NCBI GenBank assembly: GCA_016946835.1
Contig: JACVTC010000013.1
Location: 732,501 to 772,500, forward strand
Source: Neocallimastix lanati (nom. inval.)
Lineage: Eukaryota; Neocallimastigomycota; Neocallimastigomycetes; Neocallimastigales; Neocallimastigaceae
DNA: 40,000 nt
Reading direction: 5' to 3'
The notes under the pieces are model-generated. The model searched no databases. It was not told the DNA's origin and saw only the letters and a list, made by a program, of their open reading frames with translations. Of this stretch, positions 1 through 12,881 are shown piece by piece (the first letter of the stretch is position 1; the number at the start of each line of letters is the position of its first letter). A program made the translations under genes and the position numbers.

Positions 1-2
1 CT

Positions 3-90
3 CTAATACCTAAGTAATGAATCTTCATTATATATGGGCACTGAGTCATACGCTTTTTTTAAGGTCCAAAAAAGCAAGGTTAAGTATCCT
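3..90 (-). pseudogene. Reverse transcriptase fragment (non-LTR type), broken
   Basis: Read on the minus strand, bases 90-61 give RILNLAFLDL and bases 59-3, one frame over, give KKAYDSVPIYNEDSLLRY followed by a stop. Joined, this contains LDLKKAYDSVP, the motif A block of retrotransposon reverse transcriptases, whose first Asp binds the catalytic metal. The two halves are separated by a run of seven A (54-60) where six would keep the frame, and a TAG closes the frame at 3-5, so the copy is dead. Only a few dozen residues are recognisable. The assignment to a LINE-like element rather than another RT class is inferred from the motif form; the rest of the element lies off the left edge or has decayed. 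Confidence 0.55.
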
Positions 91-189
91 TATTTTCAAA
101 TTTTTATCACCAAATAGAGATTCCCATATTTATCACACTTATTACTATTAAAAAAAAAAAAAAAAAAAAATATTCATTAATGAACAAAT

Positions 190-310
190 TAAAAAAAACG
201 AAATTGGTTGATGAGAGGGAGACAAACCTTGACGAACTCCTTTTTTTTAAGCAATAGTACGGAATAAGGAACCACACCAGGAAAAACAAAAACAAAAACA
301 AAAACAAAAA
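190..310. other. GC-richer patch, possible retroelement relic
   Basis: About 90 bases (200-290) have clearly higher G+C than the surroundings and end in a CAAAAA repeat (285-318) and a long A tract. On the minus strand a short frame reads PGVVPYSVLLLKKKEFVKV; it is protein-like but not recognised. The patch lies just upstream, on the same strand, of the reverse transcriptase fragment at 3-90, so it may be part of the same decayed element. It shares short blocks with the island at 13275-13680. Confidence 0.25.
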
Positions 311-348
<38 letters not shown>

Positions 349-778
349 TTTAAATATAAAAATAAATAAATTACTTTTATATACATTTTTTTTTTATAAA
401 TATGAATATAAATATATATACATATATATGTTTAAATACATTCAACTAAAGTAATATATAACACAATATTTAAAAATATATTTTTTTTTTTTTTTAATTT
501 TTATTTATATGTTTTTTATTATTTATATTTTATTTTATTTTATTTTATTTTATTTTTAATTTTTTTTTTTTTTTATTATTATTTATTAATTTATATAAAA
601 AACTTTTTTAAGTGCATTTGTTTTATTTACGTTTTTTTTTTTTTTTGTTTTTTTTGTTTTTTTTAAAAAAATTAATTTATATATTATATATATATATTTA
701 TATATATATATATAATTTATCATTTCTTTCTACATTATTTATAATAAATTATTTTTAATATGTTATGATTATTATTAG

Positions 779-826
<48 letters not shown>

Positions 827-1284
827 TGTTAGCTATTACTTTATTTTTTTTATAAAAAAAAAAAAAAAATTTTTTTTATATATATTTGTAAAGTGTTTTT
901 CAAATATTTTTATAGAATTTTTTTTTTTTTTTTTTTTTTTGTATATATGTTGCATGTAAAAAATGTAATGGTATTTTATAAATTTAATTTTTTTTATATA
1001 AAATAAAAAATATATATTTATTTATATATATATATAAATTATTAAAATAGTTATATAATAACAAATTTTCTTCTTTTTTTGTTATATTATTATTATTGTT
1101 AATCTTTGAATTTTTGTATTATAGGGAAAATATTGGTTTCTTTTCTATTTGAATTTACTTTAATAGAAGTTATTTTGAAAATATAATAAAATATATATAT
1201 ATATATAAAAAGAAAAAATTATTATTTATATAATTATTTTTTTATTTTTATCCCGATACTATTTTTAAAAATTCTCTATCTCAT
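311..1284. other. AT-rich spacer downstream of CCT2
   Basis: No gene seen. It consists of poly(A)/poly(T) runs, AT repeats and a TTA trinucleotide array at about 776-826. The left part of CCT2's 3' untranslated region must fall in the last few hundred bases, but no distinct polyadenylation signal stands out in so AT-rich a sequence. Confidence 0.6.
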
Positions 1285-4062
1285 TTATTCTCTGGTTCTT
1301 TGTCTTGGAGCACAACGAAGAATATCATCAACTCTAAGAATCATTTCAGCAGCTTCAGAAGCAGATAATAAAACTTGACGCTTTAACTTTAATGATTCGG
1401 TAATACCTAATTCACGCATACAGGCAATCTTACCATTATACATATCTAAATAAAGTTTTATGAAATATTATTTAAATTAAATATAATTACAATGATTAAT
1501 TAATAATGCTTTTATTATCTTTATCGCTCTATTATTTGATCATAATTAATATTATATACATATTATATACATATATATATTAAAAAAAAAAAAAAACTTA
1601 CCAAGTCCATAGGTATTTTTACCGTCATAGTGAGCAGCACGAAGCTGTGAAACTAATTCAGAACTATCGTAACCAGCGTTATCAGCTAAAATAGTTGGAA
1701 TCTTTTATTAAAAAAATTTCATTTACATATATATTTACATATATATATTATATATAATATTTATAATATTTTTTAAATAATATTATTTAATACAAAAAAA
1801 AAAAAAAAAAAAAAAATTTAATATAAAAAATAAGTTGATTTAATAATATAATTATTATTATTATTATTATTATATAATTGTAAAAAATTAATCAATTTAT
1901 CAATAAAAAAAAAAATAAAAAAATCCTTACTTGTCTAAGAGCACGAGCAAAGGATTCCATAGCTAAAGCCTTCTTACCTGGAGTAACAGCAGCTAATTCA
2001 TCAACAGCCTTAGACATAAGGACTTCAGAGCAACCACCACCTAAAACAGTACTGGTTTCCTTAACAGTTTGACTTAAAACACATAAAGCATCATGAATGG
2101 AACGATCAGCTTCATCTAAGATTTGGTTAGTGGCACCACGTAAAACAATGGTACAAGCTTCACCAGCAGCAACACCTTCAAATCTGATAAGTTTATCTTC
2201 ACCAATAATGATTTCTTCAATAACATCACAGTGACCAAGTTTAACAAGTTCTGGGTGATCAAAAGTAGAAGCAATTTCACCACCTTTAATAATTAAAATA
2301 ATAATAATAGTATTATTATTATTATTAAAATGAATATTAATTTATAATTATAATAATTTAAATATTAATATTATATTTTATATAAAGAATTTTTTTTTCA
2401 TTTATTCATTTATTTATTTATTTTTTTATTATATTATATATAATATATTAAATTTAATTAAATATATATATATATATATTATTTCATTTTCCTTAAATAT
2501 ATATATTTAAATATTAATTACCAGTAACTAAAGCTAAACGTTCAACACCATCGAAATCAGCATGTTCAATAGACATGATGTTAGCATCAGCAAATAATTG
2601 TTCTGGCCAGTTGTAAATTAATTGACGATTAACGAAACAATTAATACCATGAGCCTTAATCTTTTCAACTTTTTCCTTCATCTTTTCCTATATTTCATTA
2701 TTTTGGTTTAATTTTTATTATATATTAATATATTTCACTTTTCTTTCCTTCTTTTTTTTAATTTTTTTTTTTTTTTAATTTTTTTTTTTTTTTTTTGATC
2801 ATGCATTTATCTGACTATATATATAGAATTATATAGATATATATGAAGATAAAAAAAAAATCTTATATATAATAAAAAATTTATGCTTTTATTTACTCTT
2901 TCAGCTCTTTCTAATTCAGCAAGTTTGCCAGTAGCATCAACACGAATCTTAGCACCAAAAATCTTAATTTTATCAGTATCCATAGCTGTTTAATAAATAT
3001 ATTTAATAAAAGAAATTAAATTTTGAATTTTCAATAAATAAATTTGCATAATATTTTTGTTCGTATAATTGTATATATATTGTATTTTATAACACAATAG
3101 TTTCATATATATATCAATCCTTATTTATAATCTTCATATATACCCAGATATAAATTATAAACTAATTATTTATAAATTATATCAAAATATTTATATATAT
3201 ATATATATTAAATTAAAATATTTACGAGTATTAGCAATTAAAATGTTTGCATTTTCAATTCTTTTTGGTTGGTTAACACCAATCTTCTTATCTAAAATGA
3301 AACCATCATCTAAGTAAGAATCAGTAAGACGACCACCAGCCTTCTTAATAATTTGAATACTATCTAAGTTGGTACTTCCCTTTTTTTTTTTTTTTTATTT
3401 TTAATATGATTTTATATTTACATAGAGTAATATATTCAGAATTAAAATTTTATTAATGGATAATTTATATATCATACAGTGATATTATTAAAAATATTTA
3501 TTATTATTCCATGATTGATATTTTTTAAGATTATTGATTAAATAATATAATTTTGTTGATATAAATTTATGATAATAATTGTAATGAAACATTTAAAATT
3601 GTTAAAGAAAAAAAATATTTAATGTATTTCCAATAGATTTTTTAATTAATAAAAAAAATAAAAATAAATAAATATTTTATAGTTTATAAAATAGTATTAA
3701 ATAGTTAATAAATTAATTCTTATTTTTATTATAAATATTTTTTATATTTTCTTTTTTTATAAAATATCATAACTAATTTTTTTCCTTCTCTACCTTTAAA
3801 CGAAGAACAGCATCAACAGCAAGCTTAGCAAAGTAATCCTTATCAGTGGATAAAACCTTTGAACTTAAAGTAGTTCTAGCAATATTAAGAAGATCTTCCT
3901 TGAACTTTTCTTGATTATCACTTTATAATTATTATTAACATCATTATTATAATGATAATAAATATTTAAAGTTATTAGTATATTATAGATAAAAATGAAT
4001 TTTCTTTAAATAAAATTTTTCTTTCTTTTTTTTCTTTTTTTTCAAGTAATTATATTATAATC

Positions 4063-4119
<57 letters not shown>

Positions 4120-5091
4120 ATTAATTAAAAATATACCCATGATCAACAGCGGAAGCTTCTAAAGCTTTTTGAGCTTCCTTAGCAGCAAGACGATAACCTT
4201 CAATAATAGTTTGAGGATGAATCTTCATATTAACTAATTTTTCAGCTTCTCTTAAAAGTTCAGAAGCAAGAACACAAACGGAAGTAGTACCATCACCAAC
4301 TTCATCATCTTGAACCTTAGAAATGTCTATTTAGATTAAATAAAAAAATTTATAACAATAACAAAAAAAAAAAAAAAAAGAAAATTATAACAAAGCAAAG
4401 AATCAAGGAAATAACAATAATAAAAGTTTCATACATTTATATAGGTATACCTAATAACGAATATATATATAATTAAATAAATATTTTTTTTTTATATTAA
4501 AAAGGATACTGACAAGAACCTTAGCGGCAGCATTATCTAAAGCAATAGCCTTAAGAATAGTTGCACCATCATTGGTAACTTGAATATTTTCAGTGTTGGA
4601 AGCAGATTGAAGAATTTTATCCTAATATTAAAATAAAAATTGAATATAGTATTTTAAATAATTAATAAGAAAAGAAAAATAAAAAAAAAAAAAAAAAATA
4701 ATTTATATAATATTTAATTTTAACTTACCATTCCCTTTGGACCTAAAGTAGATTTTAATAAATCACCAATGGCAATTGCACCAATGAAAGAGGCCTTTCA
4801 TTTTAAATAATAATAAAATATTATTAAAAAAATAATTCATCCATCAAAGTATAAAACTTATTAATTCTTAATATACAAGAAAAAAAAATAATAATAGCAA
4901 TTATTTCATAACGTATACATACCATACGGGCATTTTCAGCCTTTTCTTCAGTAGCGTTTTCTTGGAAAATTTGAGACTGTTATAATTTTTATTATAGAAT
5001 TTATTAAATGTTAATTTATTTAAATGTAACAAAAGATCATATTTTAAAATCCTTATAATTATATGACATATTTAATTATCATTATTTTTTT

Positions 5092-5122
<31 letters not shown>

Positions 5123-5645
5123 TATATTTTATAATATAAATTTAATCAATACTATATTGTATTATTGATTAAGTTTGAAATTTTGAGATTGCTTCATATT
5201 GTAAAATAATATATATATATATATATTATCAATTAACATTAATAAATTTAGAAATTAAGAAGAAAAATAAAAAAAGAAAAAAAGAAAAAAAGAAAAAAAA
5301 AGGAATACTAGTTGATATTATATTAAAAAAATTTTTTTTTTCTTTTTCTTTTTCCTTTCTTACTTTTCTTTATTTCTTATTTATATATATATCATACATC
5401 AATTCTTTAATTTTTTTTTTTTAAAAAATAATTCCAATAAAAATATAATAATATTAATTATAAAATTTATTTATTTTTATTAAAAGTTTTGCACATGCTT
5501 TTAATTCCTTTGTATATACTTATAATCTATTATTTTTACTATTTTTATATAACTCCTTCTTTTTTTTTTTTTTTTTTGAATATTAGTAATACGTCTAATA
5601 TAAAGTCACCAATTCACAATAATTAAATTTAACATATTTTATAAG

Positions 5646-5682
<37 letters not shown>

Positions 5683-5712
5683 GATTATTTATTAATTTTT
5701 GATATTTACCAT
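1285..5712 (-). CDS. CCT2: T-complex protein 1 subunit beta (CCT2), 12 exons, complete
   Basis: CCT2 is one of eight paralogous subunits of the cytosolic chaperonin TRiC/CCT, which folds actin, tubulin and other proteins using ATP. Minus-strand exons: 5710-5712, 4923-4976, 4729-4794, 4510-4621, 4137-4326, 3794-3920, 3226-3379, 2897-2985, 2522-2687, 1931-2283, 1602-1701, 1285-1445. They sum to 1575 bases, 524 residues plus stop, matching the family length. All internal joins keep frame. Visible landmarks: [16 protein letters not shown] (ATP-binding loop), [19 protein letters not shown] with the catalytic Asp, [83 protein letters not shown] and the C-terminal [19 protein letters not shown], diagnostic for beta rather than other subunits. 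The first exon is the least certain part: only an ATG at 5712-5710 followed directly by GTAAAT, chosen because yeast Cct2 begins MSVQIF and this protein continues SQIF, and because the ATG context is AAAG. Another ATG/GT pair exists at 6072. Introns run from about 107 to 733 bases. Confidence 0.96.
4081..4118. repeat. AT and GATA microsatellite in a CCT2 intron
   Basis: An (AT)n run is followed by about five copies of ATAG. It sits inside the CCT2 intron spanning 3921-4136, a few bases from the splice donor of the upstream exon. A length-variable locus by its nature; no function is seen. Confidence 0.75.
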
Positions 5713-7417
5713 CTTTATAATAAGTAGTTAACTAAATATAGAAAATTATATGAATATAAAATTGATTAATTTAATAAAAGAATTATTTAAAAAGGTCTTT
5801 TTTTTTGAATATAGAATGAAATTTAATTAAATAATTTTTTTTTGTTTGTATTTTTTAAAATATATATACTTTATTTTTTTTTCTTTCTTATAAATTTCCA
5901 AAAGAGTATTGATAAGAAAATGTATAATTCTTTCAAATTACAACTTTTTTTTTTGAACTGTTTGATGTATTATATGATAGATCAAACTAAAATAATATTA
6001 AAATAAAAAATAAACTGAATAGTTTTAATTTTTTTTTTTTTTTTTTTTTTTAGATTTCTTTATTAATTACCATAAAAAAAATTAATTAAATAAAAATTAA
6101 TTAAATATATTGCAATATATTATAATATATTATTATTTAATTAATAATTTAATCTTAAAAGTTTTTTTTTATATATATATATAATATTTTTGTATTATAC
6201 ATTTTTTATGAATATGATAATTAATAAATAATAATAAATAATTACATAAGAAATACATTATTATTATAATAATTATAATAATAAAAGTATTAAATGGAAA
6301 AAAAAAAAAAAATTTCAGAAAACATCAAAAAACTCAGGTAAAATCATTAAGAAAAGATTGGAATTTCTACACCACAATCTAAAGAGAAAATTTGGAATTT
6401 ACATTAATCAAAAGACATGACTAAAATATATTCAGAGATTATTTATTAACAATATGAATAATACGAATAAATTATTGCAACATTAAAGAAATGATAACTT
6501 GTTAATAGATTTAGTATGAGTATGGGTGTAATATTTAAATTACTGAATCCTATTTTATACTAAAATATGAAATCATCTTTAATTAATTAAAACAGTTAAT
6601 ATCTATACTTTATACTTTATATTTACTATAAAATTATTATTACTATTTTTTTACTTATTTAATAATAATAAAAAAATATAAATTAATTATTTATTTACAT
6701 TGCAAATTTATTTATTTATTTATTATTTATATACTTATTATTCATTTACTTATTTATTCATTTATTCATTTACTTATTTATTATTATTTACTGGTAATTA
6801 TAAATTATTGTTTTAAGAAAAGCAAATTTATATATAGGATTAATATATAATTTATATTTATAAATATTAATTATTTCTAATTAAAATTTTTATAAAAAAA
6901 ATAAAATATATATATATATATTTATGGAATTGCAAAGAAAGAATTACTAATAACCAATCACCAATAAAAATTTTTAATAAAAAAATAACACTTTATTATA
7001 ATTATTAATATTATATTTATTATTAATAAATAGACTAATGGAATTAATATTAATATATTTATTTATATATATATATAATTATTCATTTATTATAATTTAT
7101 CATTTATTTATTTATTATTTATTATTTATTTATTATTTACTTATTTATTATTCAATTATTTATTATTTAATTATTTATTAATAAATACTTTTTTTCTATT
7201 ATTTATTATTTATTATTTACTTATTTATTATTTAATTATTTTGTATAAATACTTTTTTTATTATATTATTTATTATTTATTTATTTGTTTATTTATTATT
7301 TATTATTCAATTATTTATTATTTATTATTTATTATTCAATTATTTATTAATGTATATATAACAATAAAGTAAAAAAATCCACATTTATAAAAAAAAAAAA
7401 AAATTAGATATATTTTA

Positions 7418-7449
<32 letters not shown>

Positions 7450-7788
7450 AAATTTTATTTATATATATTTTTCTCTAATTAAATAGATTAATAATTATAT
7501 ATTATAAAAACCACAATATATATCTACAAATATATATATATATATATATTTTTTCTTTTTGATCTTTTTTATTAAACTCGTTCTTAAAAGTAAAACTATA
7601 AAAAAAAGAAAAAATAAAATATAAAAGAATAGAATATATATATATATATTTTTTTAGACTTAGAGAATAACTTTATTTAATTTATAATAATAATAAAATT
7701 ACATGATTTAAATGAAAAAACAAAAAATAAAATACATAAAATAAAATAAAATAAAATAAAATATTATATATTATAAAATTATAAAAAG
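5713..7788. other. AT-rich spacer upstream of CCT2
   Basis: Contains the CCT2 promoter and 5' leader but no gene that I can support. Long T runs occur at 5650-5676 and 6029-6050. From about 6710 to 7340 it carries TATT/TATTATT repeats, including two degenerate copies (about 7180 and 7244) of the AATAAATACT interruption seen in the satellite at 20866-21800. Confidence 0.6.
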
Positions 7789-8100
7789 GGCGTTAGAAGC
7801 AATACTTTTATCTAACTTTTCTCATTCCTCGATGATAATATTACGTCCATTATTGCAAGTAAATAATTTCAGTATTAGTGTTATCAATTGAATCTGTATC
7901 AGACATTTCACCAGGAGGTGAAAATCCAATGCCTTATCATTTCAACGTCGACGCTTCAATAGATTCAACGGGAATATCCATTTCATCATCAATCTAAAAA
8001 AGATCGACAAATTAATAGTATTAACGGTTGGTTAGAAACTCCGCAATCCCCACAATCAATGAAGTTGAACTTTGTTTTATAAATATTGTCAACTAAATAA
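7789..8100 (-). pseudogene. Decayed coding-like patch
   Basis: A GC-richer stretch in an otherwise AT-only region. On the minus strand one frame reads IDDEMDIPVESIEASTLK, two stops, then GFSPPGEMSDTDSIDNTNT and further stops, preceded by an acceptor-like TCTTTTTTAG. The plus strand also has a short frame, INGWLETPQSPQSMKLNFVL, ending at a TAA. I do not recognise either. The first minus segment could be a genuine last exon ending at TGA TAA, but no upstream exons are visible, so a gene relic is more likely. Strand is not certain. Confidence 0.3.
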
Positions 8101-8558
8101 AAATATAATAAATTTAATAATAACGCTTGAGAAAAAAAAAAAAAAAAAAAGTATATACTTATAAAAAAATTTTAAATACATTTTTTTTTTTTTTTATTTG
8201 TTAATTATTATTATTTATTTATGATTTGATCTTTTATTTTTCAATTTTATTTTATTTTATATTACTATTTTTTTTTTTTTTCTTAATTGTTGTTCATTTC
8301 TTTTTTTTTTTTCTTTTATATATATATATAATATATATACATATTTTACATAAAATATTTTCATAAAAAAAAAAATAAAACTTTTTTACTTTATTTTAAA
8401 TAAAAAATAAAAAATAAAAGAAAAGATTAAATTAAATTTAAATTATTTCTATTTTTTATAAATAAATTAAAATAAAATAAAAAAAAAAAAAAAAAAAAAA
8501 GATTTTTTTTTTTTTGTATTTTATTTTATTTTTTAATTTTTTAAAATTTTTTTTTTTC
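8101..8558. other. AT-rich 3' flank of the first cellulase
   Basis: Homopolymer A and T runs and ATTTT repeats only; holds the 3' untranslated region of the minus-strand cellulase. No gene seen. Confidence 0.6.
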
Positions 8559-9677
8559 TTTTAATTAAATTTAAAGTAAAAAGTTTGGAGCCTTTCCTGG
8601 AGTTAAAATACCATCTTTCTTAGTATTAACTGTCTTCCAATCATATCCAAGAATACCTTCGGTATCACCAGAGTTTGGATTTAAACACCAGAAAGTCCAG
8701 TGAACTTCATTTTCTTTCATATAGTCAATTAAGTTACTTAACCATTTAACATCTGTGGCATCTCTTAAGAGTGAACCGAATTCACCAATAAGAACTGGTG
8801 CAATATCTTCCTTAACAATGTATCCCCATTTATCATCCCAAATTGGTGGCATGTTATCTGGGAAATCGGCTTCTTTGAACCAATCTTGCATATGGACATT
8901 CTTATCATAATCGTGAGCAGAATAGACAAGCTTGTTTGGAGTATTTAATCTAACTGGGAATTCTTTAACTCCCTTTAACATACCTCCCCACCAGTAGGAT
9001 TCTCCCTTTTGCCATCCTTCTTCACCATAGTGATCATTACCTTCAACAATAATAAGCCAGTCTGGATTAACTTCATGAATAGCATTACCACATCTTTCAG
9101 CTGCAAGTCTCCAATCACGTTCTTCTTCACCACAACCCCAGCAAGCCTTACCGTGTGGTTCATTGTGAAGATCAGCTCCAATAACGGTTGGATTACCCTT
9201 GTAACGCTTAGCAAGGAATTGCCAATCTTCAATCCATTTAGCTTCATCAACTTCATCAACATACCATAATTCACTTTGTCCACCAGAAAGTGGTCTGTGA
9301 CGATCAAGATAAACCTTAAGACCGGCCTTACCACATTCATTAATAACGGCATCCATAACTTCTAATGGAGAAAGATCAACAAGATCTGGATTGTTCATTT
9401 GATCAATAGATTGAGTCTTAGCACCTTCAAAGAACATTTCATTAGTCCATGGGTAACGAAGATGGTTGTAACCATTATCCTTGACAATCTTAATAAAGTT
9501 AGCTAAAGAATTGGTCCATAAACCGTGTGGGGAAAGGTTAGTAGTTTCACCACCGAACCATGAAAGACCAGATAATTGAACCTTACGACCCTTTGAATCA
9601 ACAATATTGTGACCCTTAGTAGAAAGGTAACCTGGTAAAACTTGATCATTACCTGGAGTCCAACCTGGAGCAGTTTG
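8559..9677 (-). repeat. Near-identical catalytic segment, shared with 14565-15683
   Basis: From about 12 bases 3' of the stop codon to the linker, this copy aligns to 14565-15683 at a constant offset of 6006 with no insertion or deletion and about a dozen substitutions by my count. Identity collapses within a few bases of position 9677, where one copy encodes TEP repeats and the other Gln/Gly/Ser repeats. Confidence 0.9.
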
Positions 9678-10849
9678 ACCACCAACACTGGTAGAATCAT
9701 CAGGATTAGTTGGTTCGGTTGGTTCGGTTGGTTCAGTTGGTTCGGTTTGAGTATTACATTTAGATTCAATAATACCACACCAATCATTAGTTTCAAAATC
9801 AAATCCCCACTTTCCATTACTGTCAGATAAAATGACATCACAGCCAGAACAGCATTTGTAACCTAAACCTGAAGCCCAACACTTTAAATCATTATAAAAA
9901 TAAGCATGTATAAATATTAAAATATAAAAATGTAAAAATGTAAAATTTAATATTTATTATAAAAATTTTTTATATAATTTTATTATTATTATAATTATTA
10001 TTATTATTATTATTTAATATTATTATTTAATATTATTCATTTCTTTTTTTTTTTTCTTTTTTTTTTTTAGAATAACTTACGGAATCATCATTTGGATTTT
10101 GGGTAGAAGTTTCAATAATACCACACCAATCACCGTTTTCTATACCCCATTTTCCTTTGCTGTCAGTGAGAACAACAGCAGTATTTGAACTACAGCATGG
10201 GTAGCCTTCAGCTTCAGACCAACACTTCTATTTAAAATAAAATTTATATATATATATATATTAAAATTTTTAAATATTTATTAATAATAAAGACAAAAAA
10301 AAAATTAAAATAAAATATTTTTCTTTTTAATAAATTTCTTTTTTCAATTATTGATAATTTATGAAAGATATAAAAAAAAATAACTAATACTAGTTTTTTT
10401 TTTTTTTTTTTTTTTACTTTATTTTATTCTACTTTAACTATATTACATTATAGTATATTTTTCTAATTATATTTTTTCTTTTATAATTTAATCATATAAA
10501 TATATAAAAAAAATCATTTTCTTTTTAACTAAAAAAACAATTTTTTTTTTATTATTATTTCATATCCTTTTATACAACATAATATGAAAAAAAAATTTTT
10601 TAAATAAAAAAAATAATTAAATATATATGTATGTATATAAATATTTACACTATCATCCTTCTTAACACAAGAAGAGTCAATACCACACCATTGATTGTCT
10701 TCAACACCCCATTTACCATTGTCATCAACTAAGACGACATCACACTTTTTACAGCAGCTGAAACCATCCTTTGTAGCGAAATCACAGCTTGCGACAGCCT
10801 TTCCAATGAAAGACATCATAGCAACAGAAAGAATTTCTTTGAATATCAT
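8571..10849 (-). CDS. GH5 subfamily 1 endoglucanase with three fungal dockerins (copy 1)
   Basis: A secreted cellulase of the gut-fungal cellulosome that should cut internal beta-1,4-glucan bonds. Exons on the minus strand: 10649-10849, 10081-10227, 8571-9881; all joins are phase 0; 552 residues. Residues 1-20 are a signal peptide ([20 protein letters not shown]). Three cysteine-rich CBM10-type dockerins follow at about 22-60, 68-108 and 117-158, each with the GKWG...WCGI core and one per exon. A linker with four TEP repeats (about 162-173) leads to the catalytic domain, about 200-552. Catalytic acid/base is Glu357 in LHNEPH and nucleophile Glu483 in IGEFG. The region [15 protein letters not shown]...[13 protein letters not shown] and VYSAHDY closely resembles the Acidothermus E1 enzyme, hence GH5_1. 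The catalytic exon has no intron. The start is the ATG giving the signal peptide. Its catalytic exon is almost identical to that of the paralogue at 14577-16618. Confidence 0.97.
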
Positions 10850-12847
10850 TGTTTATTCTATATATATGTATATATATATATATTTTTATTGTTAAAAATT
10901 ATAATATATATTTCAAAATTAGTTTTATAATAACTAAAATTATATAATAAATTTACTATATTCGTAAATAATAAACTTTTTTTTTTTTTTTTTGTAAATT
11001 ATTATTAAACAATTACTTTTTTATATATTTTATGTAATAAAAAAAAAGTCTATGCTCTTTTTAAAGTTAATTTTATTTTATTTTGTTTTTGGTTTTTTAA
11101 AATTTCTTTTTTTTTTTTTTTCTTTTTTTTTTTTATTTGCTCACTTTTTTTAAAAAAATATATATATATATTTTATTTAATAAATTATTATTATTCTAGC
11201 TTATCCAGTAAGCAGTATAAAGATAATTTAATTCTTTTTTTTATTTTAAAAAGAAAAAAATAGAAATTAAGAAAAAACTTTTCTTTTTATATTGATGACT
11301 TTATGTAGAATAAAAATAAATTAATGAATTAATAAATTAATAAAAAATAATAAATAATAAGTAAAAATGATAAATTAATATGGAATATGGTACAATATAT
11401 TTATTAAGAATTTTAACATTTTTAACATGAATAATAATAAATGAGATAATACTAATGATTAAAATTTTTAATAAATATTAAATATTAAATAAATATTAAA
11501 TATTAAATATTAAATAAATATTATTAATAAATGTTATTAATAAATATATTAATAAATAGGAATAAATAGGAATAAATATTATTAATATTAATAAATAAGG
11601 AATAACTTATTTATGAATTATTATTAATAATGTCAGTATCATTTTTAATTTAATTCCACAAGAAATAACAAAAAATTAAAGAATTAAAAAAATTAAAAAA
11701 AAAAAAAAAAAAAAAAATTTTTTTTTCTATTTAATATGAATAAAAAAGAAAATAGAAAATTTATTATTATTTTAAATACAATAAATTAAATTAAATTAAT
11801 AAAAAATATAATAAATAAAGTTTTTGTGAGAGTTTAAATTAATATTTTTTGTACTTCCTAAAAATGACTACAAAAAATAAAAAAAAAAACAATGCTATAT
11901 ATACATTCATTAATTAATTTTTATCTCCATTTATATTTATATTTTATAATAATTAAAGTTTGAAAAGAATTCTTAGAATTTTTATGAATACTTGAATTCA
12001 CACTTTCAGAAAGGAAAGAAAAAAAAGGAACATGATGATCACTTTTTTTTATGTATTTTTTTCATTTTTTATGTTTCTTTTTCTTTTTTTTTTTTTTTTT
12101 TTTTATTAATTTTTTTTAAATTTTTAATAAAAATGAAGAGAATTTATTTTATAATTATTAAAGAATATGAAATACTTTAAAATTATGAATAATATAAATT
12201 TATTTTCATTCCTTCAATATGTAAACTATCAGACCTTTTAAAAATTTAAATGAAAATGAGGTAAAATTTTAAGTTAATCAATAAATAAATAAAACAAGAT
12301 TGATTAAGAGATTTATTTATAAAAATCTTAAATTATATGAAATCTTTTAAAAGTTATAATGTATAAATTATATAAATTATATAAATTATATATATAAGTA
12401 TATATATATATATATTTTTTTTACACTAGGTTATTATTAATTTTACATGAAATAATTACTTTCTCTTTATTTTCAATATTCTTTTATTCAAAATATTAAA
12501 TATCTGTTATATATCAATTTTTTTTTGTCTTTAATATCACTATTTATTATTCAATTATTTATTAATTATTTATTATTAAATTATTTAATTATTAAATTAT
12601 TTAATTATTAAATTATTTAATTATTTAATTATTAGATATTAATATGGTTTAAATACAAGGATTAATGGCTTAATCTCATTATTTCATATAATATTTTTAT
12701 AATGGTTAAAAAATTAAGATTATTAAAATTTAAAATAAAAAAAAAAATAAAATAAAATAAAATAAAATAAAATAAAATATATATATATATATATATTCAT
12801 TTTATTGAAGTTTATATTAATTAATATTTTTATAGGAAAAAAAAAAT

Positions 12848-12881
<34 letters not shown>

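Noticed and set aside
9009-9269. Plus-strand open frame of 86 codons, duplicated at 15015-15275
   Set aside because: Antisense shadow of the cellulase catalytic exon; identical in both copies only because the exons are.
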